Origin: Tangfeifania diversioriginum
Lineage (GTDB): Bacteria > Bacteroidota > Bacteroidia > Bacteroidales > Prolixibacteraceae
Assembly (NCBI RefSeq): GCF_900141875.1
Contig: NZ_FQZE01000013.1
Coordinates: 1-64,000 of the forward strand
Reading direction: 5' to 3'
Length of the DNA stretch: 64,000 bases
Made by a program: the position numbers and the translations under genes. Positions 28,613 through 37,271 of the stretch are shown here, one piece after another. Position 1 is the first letter of the stretch, and every line of letters starts with the position of its first letter. The notes below the pieces were generated by a model. The model searched no databases. It worked only from the letters and a program-made list of their open reading frames with translations, and was not told the DNA's origin.

Positions 28613-30949
28613 TTATTTTCCAAGTTGTTCCAGCAACCGTTTTTTCAGTTCACTGTTTTCCATTTGCATTAAATGGGCATTTACAATTTTCCCGCTTTTA
28701 TCTACAAGTGCGTAGTGCGGAATGCCGTAAATATTGAATTTTTCCGTCAGGTAGTTCCATTCGTCGCCCGAAACACGGACGTGCTCGCCTTTAATATCCG
28801 GGATTTTCTTTTCATACTCGTTTTCAGGCGAAGTTGGATTGGTAATATAAAGAAACACCACATCCTCACCGGCCAACTCTTCTTTCAGCGGTTTTATTTT
28901 TTCAATGCCGGCCAGGCACGGTCCGCACCAGGTTGCCCAGAAATCGACATAAATTACCTTTCCCCGGAATTTTTGAATGATGGAATCGAATAACTTGTCG
29001 CCTTCGGTTTTTAATTCCGGTGTATCCTCATCGCGGCTCACTTCTCTCTGCGCTTTTTCCCGGTAATATTCAGCAAAAACCAGTTCCTTCAGGTAATTGG
29101 TTTTAACGACCTCTTTTACTTCCTCAAATTCAGCCTCATTCAATGGTTTCTTTTCGTTTTGCAATCCGGCCAAATAATTTTGCAAGGCTATAATTTCCAT
29201 TGGTAATCCTTCCGGCTCAATTTCCATTGCGTTTAAATTTGTTTCAATATTTTCCAGGTAAAAGCGATTTGAAATTTCAACCATTTCGTCTTTGTGTTTT
29301 TCGTTAAATTTCAGCAGTACTTCGCGGTATGTCTGGTTAAAATTTCTGGCTTGTTCACCATCGTAATTACCGGCCAAAAGCCGAATGAACTCAAACATAT
29401 CCTTTTCCTCGCCTGTGAAGTTGGTATTCTTCTCCTTTAATTCTTCTTCAAGTGCCAAAAGTCGATAATAATAGGCTCCCTGCTGACGCACCAGATCCAT
29501 GTATTTGAGCGACTGCAAAAGCGAGAAATATTCATTGCTGACAAATGCCAAATCAGATTTTACAGGCGTATCATTAAATTTACTTAGCAAGCTTAGGTTG
29601 AAGTCCAGCGGAACAATAGCTATTTGTTCGGCCTCATTTAACTTCTGGTTGGCATAAATTTTTGCCAGGTTCACATTTCCGTTGTACCGGAGGGCATTGT
29701 TTGCCGCCCTGAAATCAATATCGAACTTTCTTATTTGTAATGCTTTTTTGTCGATGGTCTTTTCATTTTGAAGGTTCTCTAACCGTTCCAACTCATTTTT
29801 CTTTGTTTCGAGAACGTAATCGATGTATTCTTCGTCCGGCATTCCGATAATTCCATCGATAAATGCCATCTGCGGTGTTGCCACTTCCATTGTTTCATGC
29901 AGTCCATAATTTACAGCAGCGCTTTCGCCCATAAAAAGCGAAGGGTAATCTTTTAATTTCGAATTTGTTAAATGAAACAGCGACTTGCCGGGCTCGAAGA
30001 ATACGCGTTCGCCACCCGAAGGCAAACTGACTGAAATTTCCTGTGGTAAATCAAGGGGAAACTCAACCGAGAAACTTCCGTTTTTTTGAATGCGAATAAC
30101 ATAATTTTCCATTTGGTTGTTCATCGGGTTTAAATGACGGATCATGCCGGTGCTCACTCCCAGCCGCGGCGAATATCCCTGGATAAAACCGCTGTAAACC
30201 ACCTTCCCGGGATTTACCAGCGGAACACCGAAAGGTCCGTCGTCCTTCATTATTGCTAACAGGCCGGCATCTTTCGAGTAGGTTGAAAGCGGGCCGTTTT
30301 CAGATTGCATTACACATTGATTTTTATCTTTAGAAATGCAATGCAACATTGTTTCTGCCTCCTGATTTTTCAGTTTGATTTCAAACCCATCGTCAGTAGG
30401 AAACACAGAAGCATATTCCCAGGTTTTGCCGTCGTAAACCGCCAGCGAATCGAAAAAGCTGAATGCCCAGTTTCCGGTTCCGGTTGAAAACCAGTTGCCG
30501 AGCAACTCATCAGGCACCGGGGAACGGTGGGGTATTTCCCTGATTTCGACATCGTAAAAATTCCAGCTGTTGGCCACAGGTTCGCCAAAATCAATTTTAG
30601 TGACATCGGAATTTACTGGTGGAAAAAACAACTGGTACGAAATTTCTTCCATCCGGTCTTTTTCCCAATGCACCTGAACCCCGATTTCAGCCCCTTCGGC
30701 TTTGGTGATGTAGAATTTTGTGGTGTCTCCAACGGGCTGGATGTAACTCTTTTCATGAATGGCCACCCAGTTGTTTTGCGGAATGGTCACATGAAACGAT
30801 AAAATAGTGGCATCGTCGGTTAGTTCAACTTTTGTCAGCTCAATGTAGTTGGTAGATTTAATCCCGTAACGGGGATTTTCGATTACGTTTTGTGCGGCGG
30901 CCGAGACGGCCAGAAATATCAGCACTGAAATTAAAACAAATTTGTTCAT
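28613..30949 (-). CDS. Large TlpA-like thioredoxin protein (copy 2)
   Basis: 778 aa, exported (signal MNKFVLISVLIFLAVSAAAQ). Same layout as copy 1: beta-rich N-terminal domain, DUF4369-like domain with VFFEPGKSLFHL and LFMGESAAVN, helical middle and a C-terminal thioredoxin fold with WCGPC (Cys675, Cys678) and the cis-Pro of YGIPHYALV. The N-terminal halves align clearly (copy 1 FAPNNWIRVPEETWIQ against copy 2 IPQNNWVAIHEKSYIQ). It starts 40 nt after the sensor kinase gene, so they are almost certainly co-transcribed. Possible jobs are reducing extracytoplasmic proteins or modulating the kinase; both are inference. Confidence 0.88.
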   Translation of the reverse strand: MNKFVLISVLIFLAVSAAAQNVIENPRYGIKSTNYIELTKVELTDDATILSFHVTIPQNNWVAIHEKSYIQPVGDTTKFYITKAEGAEIGVQVHWEKDRMEEISYQLFFPPVNSDVTKIDFGEPVANSWNFYDVEIREIPHRSPVPDELLGNWFSTGTGNWAFSFFDSLAVYDGKTWEYASVFPTDDGFEIKLKNQEAETMLHCISKDKNQCVMQSENGPLSTYSKDAGLLAIMKDDGPFGVPLVNPGKVVYSGFIQGYSPRLGVSTGMIRHLNPMNNQMENYVIRIQKNGSFSVEFPLDLPQEISVSLPSGGERVFFEPGKSLFHLTNSKLKDYPSLFMGESAAVNYGLHETMEVATPQMAFIDGIIGMPDEEYIDYVLETKKNELERLENLQNEKTIDKKALQIRKFDIDFRAANNALRYNGNVNLAKIYANQKLNEAEQIAIVPLDFNLSLLSKFNDTPVKSDLAFVSNEYFSLLQSLKYMDLVRQQGAYYYRLLALEEELKEKNTNFTGEEKDMFEFIRLLAGNYDGEQARNFNQTYREVLLKFNEKHKDEMVEISNRFYLENIETNLNAMEIEPEGLPMEIIALQNYLAGLQNEKKPLNEAEFEEVKEVVKTNYLKELVFAEYYREKAQREVSRDEDTPELKTEGDKLFDSIIQKFRGKVIYVDFWATWCGPCLAGIEKIKPLKEELAGEDVVFLYITNPTSPENEYEKKIPDIKGEHVRVSGDEWNYLTEKFNIYGIPHYALVDKSGKIVNAHLMQMENSELKKRLLEQLGK

Positions 30950-30988
30950 GGCTGTTTGATTTTTAGTTATTCAATTTACGAAAAAATT

Positions 30989-33900
30989 TTACTTCTCCTC
31001 CGGCACCCAAATCTCCACCCGCGTGCCGGTTTCGTCGTTATCGGTGAGATCGGTGATTTGCAGCCGGTATTTTTCGCCCTGCTTTTCCTGCATGATTTTC
31101 AACCGCTCCTGCATCAGTTTGGAGCCTTTGCCGTTTTTGGCTGTGGCCAGTTTTTCTGCCGCCGGCCGGCCAATGCCATTGTCTTCGATACGAATCAAAA
31201 TAAAAGAAGTATGCGCTAAGCGGTTATCAGCCGCTAAGTGCGTGTGCTCTCTCAAAACTTCAATCTTCAGCTTCCGCTCTCCCTCTTTATTCTGCAAGCC
31301 GTGAATCACGCCATTTTCGGCAAACGGCTGCAGCAGCATGGACGGAACCGGTGTGTTGTGGGGATCGATTCCTTCACCTATTGTTATCTGAAAATTGAAA
31401 TCGAACCGCAGTTTTTCGAGGTTGAGGTACTGTTCAACGGTTTCCAGTTCTTCGGCCAGCGAAACCTCTTCTTTTTCGGAGTTTTGCAGCACTTTGCGGA
31501 TGAGCCCGGCAAAGTCTGATAAATACAAATGCGCCTCGCGGCCCTTGTTTTGCTGCACCAGGTTTTGCACTGAGTTGAGACAGTTAAATAAAAAATGGGG
31601 GTTCATTTGCGACCGGATGGCTGTGAGTTCCAGCTCGCGCAAACGCCGCTGCTGTTGCTCTTTCCGGAAATGCTGACGAGCCCTCCATTTCCATGTTAAC
31701 AAGCTAATAGTAACAAGTAGAAGAATTCCAATTAAAACATAGATTATTAGTTGAAGTTGGGATTTATCGAGTTCCTTTTTTTTTACCATCAGGCTGTGTT
31801 TGGCCAGGTTCATGACATCAATGGGGTTTTCGCCAAAACCTACCCGTTTCCCGTCTTTATCGTAAGCGATAAAATGATAGCGATCTTTTTTGAAAATGTT
31901 GCGCAATTGCTGGTTATGATTCGCCAGGAAAAGCTGGTGAGCTACGGGATTTGCCCGTTCAATATAATTTTGCCAGTCCTCAAAATTGCTGCCTTCCATC
32001 ACCAGCACAAAATTGATTTCAGGATTTTCTTTGGCCAGGTCATCCCAGAAATAGCGTTCCCGTTCCCAAATGTCTGTGATGTAAAAAACGGTGGGTTTTT
32101 CTTCGAAAAAGTCTGAAAAATAAATCGGTTCTCCTTCCGGATTTAAAAACTGCGTTTCAGGCACGTAATTTTCGTTTTGCCATTTCAGGTGGTTTTCCAT
32201 CAACTTTTCAATGGCGTTTGCAAATTCCCGGTTATTCACCAGGCGCAGCATTAAATCGAGGTGCCTGGTAATTTCATTTTGAATAATTCGCTGATCTTGT
32301 GAGGAATAATCGAGCGTGTTCATTTTTTCCTGCAAAAGGGTTTCTGCTAAATGACTGTAAAGTGCGTGACCGGTTAAAACAGTTTTAGTGAGTTCAACTT
32401 TTTGGGGTAAATCACCGAAATAGCGCCACCCTGACTGAACCGGAGCATTAAACCGATTGGAAGTTCTGAAATTGCCAATTCGATTCATTTTCGAAATTTG
32501 ATAACTCAAAAAATCGTCTGCCAGTTGGCGGGAATGGATGCCGTAATCGTTGTAGTTGCGATGCAGGTAAAAATCACGAACTAAACTTTCAAGAAATTTA
32601 ACATCCACTTTATCCTCTTCAGGAAAATAAAGCCTTCCAAACGCAACGTTATTGATTTGCTCTATCAGGTTTAAATAATAAAGTGCCCCGGTCAGTAAAA
32701 AAGCATTTAATTCAGTTGTGACAAAATTAAAGACGGGCTCAGAAATCTGGTTCCGATATTTTTCAATGAATAAATCTTTGTTCATCAGTGCATTTTGCAA
32801 CCCGGAATATTTTATTTTCCTGCCATCCAGGTAAAGAAAGTTGAAATTGAAATTTTGGTAAAACAAACCATACTCTTTCCAAAAGTTGTAAATCAGTTGG
32901 GAGGCCTGGTGGTTATCTCCCGAGAATTTCACCTCCCACGGAAATGTTTCTCCTTTGGCTTCAAAATGAATATCATTTCCCGGTTCGGCATAAAACGCCA
33001 GCAGGGGAATATCATCCACCCGGTTTGTCTGTCCAAATTGAATATAAATCAGCCCGGCATGTTTTAAATCCGTTTCCAGCCTGAATGCATTGTTTTCATC
33101 CAGAAAAACAGTTTTCTGGTAAAGTTCTTCACCGAACGGTTCGCGCAAATAACCAACAATTACCTTTTTCTGTTTGGTATTGTCAACCTTCCCGGAAATG
33201 ATAATTCGGTTTTCAGAAATGTTTTTAATTGATTGCAGATGGGTTTTATTCTCGGTGTAAATAAGTCGGTGTGGTTCGCCATACGCCCACAGTGCATATT
33301 TTGAAGAATCGATTTGAGTTGTCGTATTTTCAATCAAATACTTTTTTTCTGCTTGATACGAAAAATGCCGGCTGTGCAACCCGGGTTCAATTTTCTGTTT
33401 TGTCAGATGATAAGTGAAGAGTGAATCTGTAACCGTCCTGTTTTCTTTGAATGCAGAAGGTTCAATTCCCTCAACTTCGAATTCCGGTTCTGAAACCATT
33501 AATATCGATTGCAGGTGTTGTGTAATTTGAGGAATTCCTTCGGTGTTAAAATCGGAAGTGTGCCGCTCAACTGCTTTTTCATCAAATCCTTTTCGCCGGA
33601 GCAGATTGCGGACTTCCTCCAAAACCTCTGCCCGGTTGTGCAGTTTCAGTTCCATAGTTTCCCGATCAAATTCATATTGATAGAAATCTATCCACGGCAA
33701 CAACTCTTCCCAAAAACTGTCGTAACGGTTTTCGTAAAATGCGTCTCTAAATTCAGGGAAACGGTAATCTTTATACCGTGGCGGAATTAATTCCGGATTT
33801 TCGGCCTTGTTTTCAATTACCGAAACCAACAGGTACTCTTTGTTTTCGGGTTGCAGTGTCACGCACCTTATTCTCAGGCTTTTCGTTTTAATATATTCGT

Positions 33901-34066
33901 CGAAACGTTGTTGATTTTCAGGCAAAACATATTTTGTTTCTATAAACTCATAAATGTATTCTTTTCCGTTTTCGGGCTGCAGAACAATTTTTTCGTTTTG
34001 CGCTGATGTGAAAAAGTTTATCAGAAAAAAGGCAACAAAAGCCAAAATAAAAATTTTCCGTTTCAT
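30989..34066 (-). CDS. LytS-type sensor histidine kinase with a TlpA-like sensor region
   Basis: 1025 aa from the ATG at 34066 (MKRKIFILAFVAFFLINFFT, signal peptide); an upstream TTG frame is not preferred. A very large extracytoplasmic part ends in a membrane segment at about 773-795 (LQLIIYVLIGILLLVTISLL). The cytoplasmic part is a His_kinase domain with His824 in MNPHFLFN and a HATPase with LLQPFAENGVIHGL and EDNGIGRP. The extracytoplasmic part mirrors the TlpA proteins encoded next door: a DUF4369-like segment (FYAEPGNDIHFEAKG, about 350-395), a helical region, and a thioredoxin-like domain (about 632-760) in which the CxxC site reads FYITDIWERERYF, without cysteines. It pairs with the LytTR regulator at 23787-24530. 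Confidence 0.92.
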   Translation of the reverse strand: MKRKIFILAFVAFFLINFFTSAQNEKIVLQPENGKEYIYEFIETKYVLPENQQRFDEYIKTKSLRIRCVTLQPENKEYLLVSVIENKAENPELIPPRYKDYRFPEFRDAFYENRYDSFWEELLPWIDFYQYEFDRETMELKLHNRAEVLEEVRNLLRRKGFDEKAVERHTSDFNTEGIPQITQHLQSILMVSEPEFEVEGIEPSAFKENRTVTDSLFTYHLTKQKIEPGLHSRHFSYQAEKKYLIENTTTQIDSSKYALWAYGEPHRLIYTENKTHLQSIKNISENRIIISGKVDNTKQKKVIVGYLREPFGEELYQKTVFLDENNAFRLETDLKHAGLIYIQFGQTNRVDDIPLLAFYAEPGNDIHFEAKGETFPWEVKFSGDNHQASQLIYNFWKEYGLFYQNFNFNFLYLDGRKIKYSGLQNALMNKDLFIEKYRNQISEPVFNFVTTELNAFLLTGALYYLNLIEQINNVAFGRLYFPEEDKVDVKFLESLVRDFYLHRNYNDYGIHSRQLADDFLSYQISKMNRIGNFRTSNRFNAPVQSGWRYFGDLPQKVELTKTVLTGHALYSHLAETLLQEKMNTLDYSSQDQRIIQNEITRHLDLMLRLVNNREFANAIEKLMENHLKWQNENYVPETQFLNPEGEPIYFSDFFEEKPTVFYITDIWERERYFWDDLAKENPEINFVLVMEGSNFEDWQNYIERANPVAHQLFLANHNQQLRNIFKKDRYHFIAYDKDGKRVGFGENPIDVMNLAKHSLMVKKKELDKSQLQLIIYVLIGILLLVTISLLTWKWRARQHFRKEQQQRRLRELELTAIRSQMNPHFLFNCLNSVQNLVQQNKGREAHLYLSDFAGLIRKVLQNSEKEEVSLAEELETVEQYLNLEKLRFDFNFQITIGEGIDPHNTPVPSMLLQPFAENGVIHGLQNKEGERKLKIEVLREHTHLAADNRLAHTSFILIRIEDNGIGRPAAEKLATAKNGKGSKLMQERLKIMQEKQGEKYRLQITDLTDNDETGTRVEIWVPEEK

Positions 34067-34126
34067 ACCCGTTAAAAATTGGTTTACCCAAAGGTGGTAC
34101 AAAAAGCTGAAAATGAAAAGGGAAAC

Positions 34127-34158
34127 TTATTAAACGGTAGAGTTGGGTTATTAAACGG
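34127..34158 (-). promoter_or_regulatory. Predicted LytTR binding site: two direct repeats 21 bp apart
   Basis: On the minus strand CCGTTTAATAA occurs twice, at 34148-34158 and 34127-34137, start to start 21 bp, 61-92 bp upstream of the kinase start codon. LytTR regulators are known to bind pairs of roughly 9-bp direct repeats containing GTT with a 21-22 bp period. The site probably serves autoregulation of the kinase operon by the regulator at 23787. Confidence 0.6.
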
Positions 34159-34188
34159 CGAGCAGGCAAACAAACAAAAAAGAGCTTG

Positions 34189-34222
34189 CATTAGCAATGC
34201 ATAAAAGTTTGCATTAGTAATG
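34189..34222 (+). promoter_or_regulatory. Two 11-bp palindromic sites overlapping the ATPase promoter
   Basis: CATTAGCAATG (34189-34199) and CATTAGTAATG (34212-34222) are near-identical palindromes 23 bp apart, each preceded by TTG. The second abuts the -33 box of the promoter for the ATPase gene, so they look like operator sites for a dimeric repressor. Confidence 0.5.
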
Positions 34223-34239
34223 AAAAGTATGTACTTTTG
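34208..34239 (+). promoter_or_regulatory. Complete Bacteroidota promoter (TTTG-N20-TACTTTTG)
   Basis: TTTG at 34208-34211 and TACTTTTG at 34232-34239 are separated by 20 nt, exactly the Bacteroidota -33/-7 arrangement, 17 nt before the ATG at 34256. Confidence 0.75.
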
Positions 34240-34255
34240 AGAAAATAATTTGATT

Positions 34256-35461
34256 ATGCTGCTGGAAAGTCAAATAAAAGAAGTTTTTGAGTATCAAAAC
34301 AGTTACCTCGATAAATTACCGGAAGGAACTCCCCGGGAAATTCTTGAAGAAATAGATTTGGAAGAGCCACATATTACCATTCTTACCGGAATACGGCGAA
34401 GCGGAAAAAGTACCGTGTTGCTTCAATTGAAAAACAAATTACAGCAATATAACTACTTCAGCTTTGAAGATCCCCGGCTCACTGCATTTGAAGTCAATGA
34501 CTTTTTTAAACTTGAAAAAATATTTGAATCCAGCAACGATACATTCCTTTTCGATGAAATTCAGAATGTTGAAGGCTGGGAAAGGTATATTCGTGTTTTG
34601 CACGATCAAAAAAAGAAAGTGATACTAACCGGTTCAAATGCACGAATTTTAAGTAAAGAATTGGGAACAAGCCTGACCGGAAGGCAGATCATGTATGAAA
34701 TTTTTCCTTTTTCATATACAGAATTTTTAAAGCACCTCAACTTAAGCACAGGGATTGAAAGCTTTTCTGAATACTTAAATTCGGGAGGATTCCCGGAGTT
34801 TCTAATTTCGAAAAAAAGGGAAGTTTTGCTGAATCTCTATAATGATTTGATTTACCGTGATATTGTAGTAAGGCATGGATTAAGAAATCCCAAAGCATTG
34901 CAGGAGTTGGGGGTTTACCTGGCCAACAATGTTGGAAAAGAGTTTTCATACAACAAACTGTCAAAAAATTTTGATTTAGGATCTGTTAACTCTGTGCGAT
35001 CATATATTTCCTATTTCGAAGACGCTTTTCTGTTTTATACCGTACCCCGCTTTAGTTTCTCCTTAAAACAGCAGGCTGTCAATCCTAAAAAAGTTTATGC
35101 GGTTGATACCGGGTTAATTTCAATATTGTCACTTTCTTTTTCAAAAGATCGTGGTAGATTACTTGAAAACAAAGTATTTATCCACTTGAAAAGGCTTGAA
35201 AAGGAAATTTATTATTTCAGAAAAACCGGGGAGTGTGATTTTATTGTATCCCAAAACAGCAGGGTTGAAATGATTGCACAGGTTTGCTATGAATTAAACA
35301 ATGACAACCTATCAAGAGAAATAAATGGCTTGACGGAGGCAATGGATGAACTTAAATTTGAAGAGGGATATATTTTTACATTTAATCAGGAGGACCACAT
35401 TGAAAAAAATGGAAAAACAATCCTTGTTGTTCCGGTTTGGAAGTTGATGAGTGGAAAATAA
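34256..35461 (+). CDS. AAA-family ATPase with DUF4143 domain
   Basis: 401 aa from the ATG at 34256; the frame also has a TTG two codons earlier. Walker A is TGIRRSGKSTVL, Walker B FLFDEIQNVEGWERY, followed by the sensor-like ILTGSNARILS. The C-terminal DUF4143 part is a PD-(D/E)XK-like fold with YAVDTGLISI, LLENKVFIHL and YYFRKTGECDFIV. The family is common in bacteria and archaea as single transferable genes with unknown role. It has its own promoter with putative operator palindromes, and ends in a hairpin terminator. Confidence 0.88.
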   Translation: MLLESQIKEVFEYQNSYLDKLPEGTPREILEEIDLEEPHITILTGIRRSGKSTVLLQLKNKLQQYNYFSFEDPRLTAFEVNDFFKLEKIFESSNDTFLFDEIQNVEGWERYIRVLHDQKKKVILTGSNARILSKELGTSLTGRQIMYEIFPFSYTEFLKHLNLSTGIESFSEYLNSGGFPEFLISKKREVLLNLYNDLIYRDIVVRHGLRNPKALQELGVYLANNVGKEFSYNKLSKNFDLGSVNSVRSYISYFEDAFLFYTVPRFSFSLKQQAVNPKKVYAVDTGLISILSLSFSKDRGRLLENKVFIHLKRLEKEIYYFRKTGECDFIVSQNSRVEMIAQVCYELNNDNLSREINGLTEAMDELKFEEGYIFTFNQEDHIEKNGKTILVVPVWKLMSGK

Positions 35462-35480
35462 CAACGAATTACCTCCACAA

Positions 35481-35530
35481 AAAAAAGGCACACAACCCTG
35501 TTTGGTAAACAGAAGCTGTGTGCCTTTTGG
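35481..35530. terminator. Branched hairpin terminator between convergent genes
   Basis: A 12-bp perfect stem AAAAGGCACACA (35483-35494) with 35517-35528, enclosing a second hairpin CTGTTT/AAACAG. A/T runs at both ends let it work in both directions for the ATPase gene and the convergent DUF4168 gene. Confidence 0.8.
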
Positions 35531-35553
35531 AGCTGGCAGTAAAGCAGCTACTA

Positions 35554-36036
35554 CTATTCCTGGTCTTGCTGGATTTTTTGCTGAAGCCTTTGCTGCAGTT
35601 CAGTATCGGTACGAACAGCCATCATAATTTGCTGATAGCGTTGTACCGTTAAGTCATTTTCAGTAATCACTTTTTCCATCTCTTTTTGCACTTTTGCCTG
35701 AATCTGCTCCACTGCCTGGCTGGCTTTGGCAAAGTTCTGAAGCTCATCTTCACTGGCATCCACTTCCTGGTTGGGATCCTGCTGCGCCTGCATGATTTCA
35801 TTAAACCGCTGAACTTCAATTCCCTCATCGGCTACAGCACTCATCATTTCCTGCTGAACTCCCTGGTTCATCGACTGGAGCTCCACAAAAACAGATGCAA
35901 ACTGGTTAATTTCTCCATCCGAAACATCAATATCCTGCTGTTGTTGGGGCATTTGTTGCGGCACCTGCGCAAAAGCAACCGATGCAGCCATTGTAAAAAC
36001 TAAAATTAAACTGTACAGTTTTTTTGATAAAAGCAT
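35554..36036 (-). CDS. Exported DUF4168 protein with two repeats
   Basis: 160 aa from the ATG at 36036 (MLLSKKLYSLILVFTMAASVAFAQ, a signal peptide). The mature protein holds two copies of the DUF4168-like helical unit: DVSDGEINQFASVFVELQSM ending VQRFNEIMQAQQ, and DASEDELQNFAKASQAVEQI ending VQRYQQIMMAVR. It is Gln- and Met-rich with a PQQMPQQQQ linker at the N-terminus. The function is unknown; a periplasmic helical bundle is likely. Confidence 0.85.
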   Translation of the reverse strand: MLLSKKLYSLILVFTMAASVAFAQVPQQMPQQQQDIDVSDGEINQFASVFVELQSMNQGVQQEMMSAVADEGIEVQRFNEIMQAQQDPNQEVDASEDELQNFAKASQAVEQIQAKVQKEMEKVITENDLTVQRYQQIMMAVRTDTELQQRLQQKIQQDQE

Positions 36037-36436
36037 AATAATGTAATTTTTATAATTTTCAATGTCAATAATAATTTTCGAAGAAATAAGTTTACATGTG
36101 GAATACCTGAGAATAAATGTCAAAAAACTTTAAAAAAAACCACCATTCCCCGTTGACTTGAAATTTTCCCTTTTGTTGCATTTGCTATAACCTCCGGCAT
36201 ACCAATGTTCCAGGGGTTAAACTTATTTAGCAATAATAATTTCAGCATTAAAGTAGGTTGAAATCTGTCACCTGTCAATATTCCCTTTCCAAAAGTCAAC
36301 CCAGCAGTTTGCAGTCGGGTTAGTTGTATTCGCCATGTAATTGAGGTTGTTTATCGACAAAAATCAAAAAACTGTAACGGCAATGCAAATACCTCTGTCT
36401 TAACTACAGACAATTATTCATCAAAACAGAAAAGTC
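36037..36436. other. Gene-free divergent promoter region
   Basis: About 400 bases between the divergent DUF4168 and small exported protein genes. It must hold both promoters, but I could not place a convincing TAnnTTTG box, and I see no gene or repeat. Confidence 0.45.
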
Positions 36437-37021
36437 ATGAAAACAAAAACATTCGTATTATCAGTATTTGCACTGTTGCTGGCATCCACAGTGCTGGCAA
36501 CAAAACTCCCGACTATGAAAGTAACTCCATTAGAAGCAGAAAAAACGCTGGTGTCTTTTGAATCAGAAATGCCGGCAATGTTTGAACTAACGGTTAAAGA
36601 CCTGGACGGAACGACACTTTACTACAAAAAATCGGAACAGCCGGTAGCCGGTTACCAGGCCGTTTTCGATTTTTCGGAAACAGGCAACGGCAGCTATGTA
36701 GTTTCGCTCAATTACAAAAACTGCAGTCTCAGCCGCAAGGTGGTGGTGTGGAACAATAAATTGGAAGTAGGAGAAGAAATCAGACTTTTTGCACCGGTTT
36801 ATTCTTTTGAAAACAACCAGCTAAAGGTTTCATTTTTAAATCAGGCCTGTAAAAATGTGTTTCTCAATGTATTCCAAAACGGCGAATATGTAACGGGAAC
36901 AAAACTTGGAAAAGAAATGTGCATCCAAAAAACAATTGATTTTTCGAAACTGGAAAAAGGAACTTATGAGATTGTATTAAGCGACCATTTTAAAGATTAT
37001 GAATATACCGTGAGTAAATAA
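36437..37021 (+). CDS. Small exported two-domain beta protein (paralogue A)
   Basis: 194 aa with a signal peptide (MKTKTFVLSVFALLLASTVLA). Two beta-sandwich-like halves are visible. The first has FELTVKDLDGTTLYYKKSE and ends FSETGNGSYVVSL; the second has NVFLNVFQNGEYV and ends FSKLEKGTYEIVLSDHFKDY. The pattern 'DLDG..LYYKK...GxYxVxL' resembles secretion-tail-like Ig folds, but no cell-surface sorting tail is evident. It is paralogous in layout to the protein at 62028-62621. Function unknown. A GC-rich terminator follows. Confidence 0.75.
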   Translation: MKTKTFVLSVFALLLASTVLATKLPTMKVTPLEAEKTLVSFESEMPAMFELTVKDLDGTTLYYKKSEQPVAGYQAVFDFSETGNGSYVVSLNYKNCSLSRKVVVWNNKLEVGEEIRLFAPVYSFENNQLKVSFLNQACKNVFLNVFQNGEYVTGTKLGKEMCIQKTIDFSKLEKGTYEIVLSDHFKDYEYTVSK

Positions 37022-37041
37022 ACCTGCTTGTTTCTCTAGTG

Positions 37042-37070
37042 AAAAGCTCCGCCAGGCGGGGCTTTTTTTA
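37042..37070 (+). terminator. Rho-independent terminator
   Basis: AAAAGCTCCG pairs with CGGGGCTTTT (one G-T wobble) around a CCAGG loop, followed by a T7 run, just after the stop at 37021. Confidence 0.85.
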
Positions 37071-37117
37071 TAAATCCCTGTACACCTAACTAAAAAAATA
37101 GCTCTCCATAGTTGACC

Positions 37118-37195
37118 ACGCCGGATTACAATTCACAGATTTTCGCAGAAATTAATAAAAATCAGCGTTTATCTGCGATATTTGCGGGGAATCAT
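37118..37195. repeat. Degenerate 'cggatt...cagattttcgcag' repeat
   Basis: GGATTACAATTCACAGATTT followed by CGCAGAAATT, then in the other direction AATCAGCG, TTATCTGCGATATTTGCGG. The two halves form an imperfect inverted repeat. The same words occur in the ends of the GxxExxY cassette at 47346 and 47771, so these appear to be one repeat family. Confidence 0.5.
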
Positions 37196-37271
37196 TTTTT
37201 TCAAAACAAAAAGTAATTATTCGAACCCATGTTGTACCCATAAACTTTTACCAATTGCCTTTCTGCAAAGC

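Noticed and set aside
34250-34255. TTG as start of the DUF4143 ATPase
   Set aside because: The ATG two codons later is the better start with the same promoter; similar TTG-extended starts at 47364, 52529 and 54050 were rejected for the same reason or because they lie in repeats or promoters.
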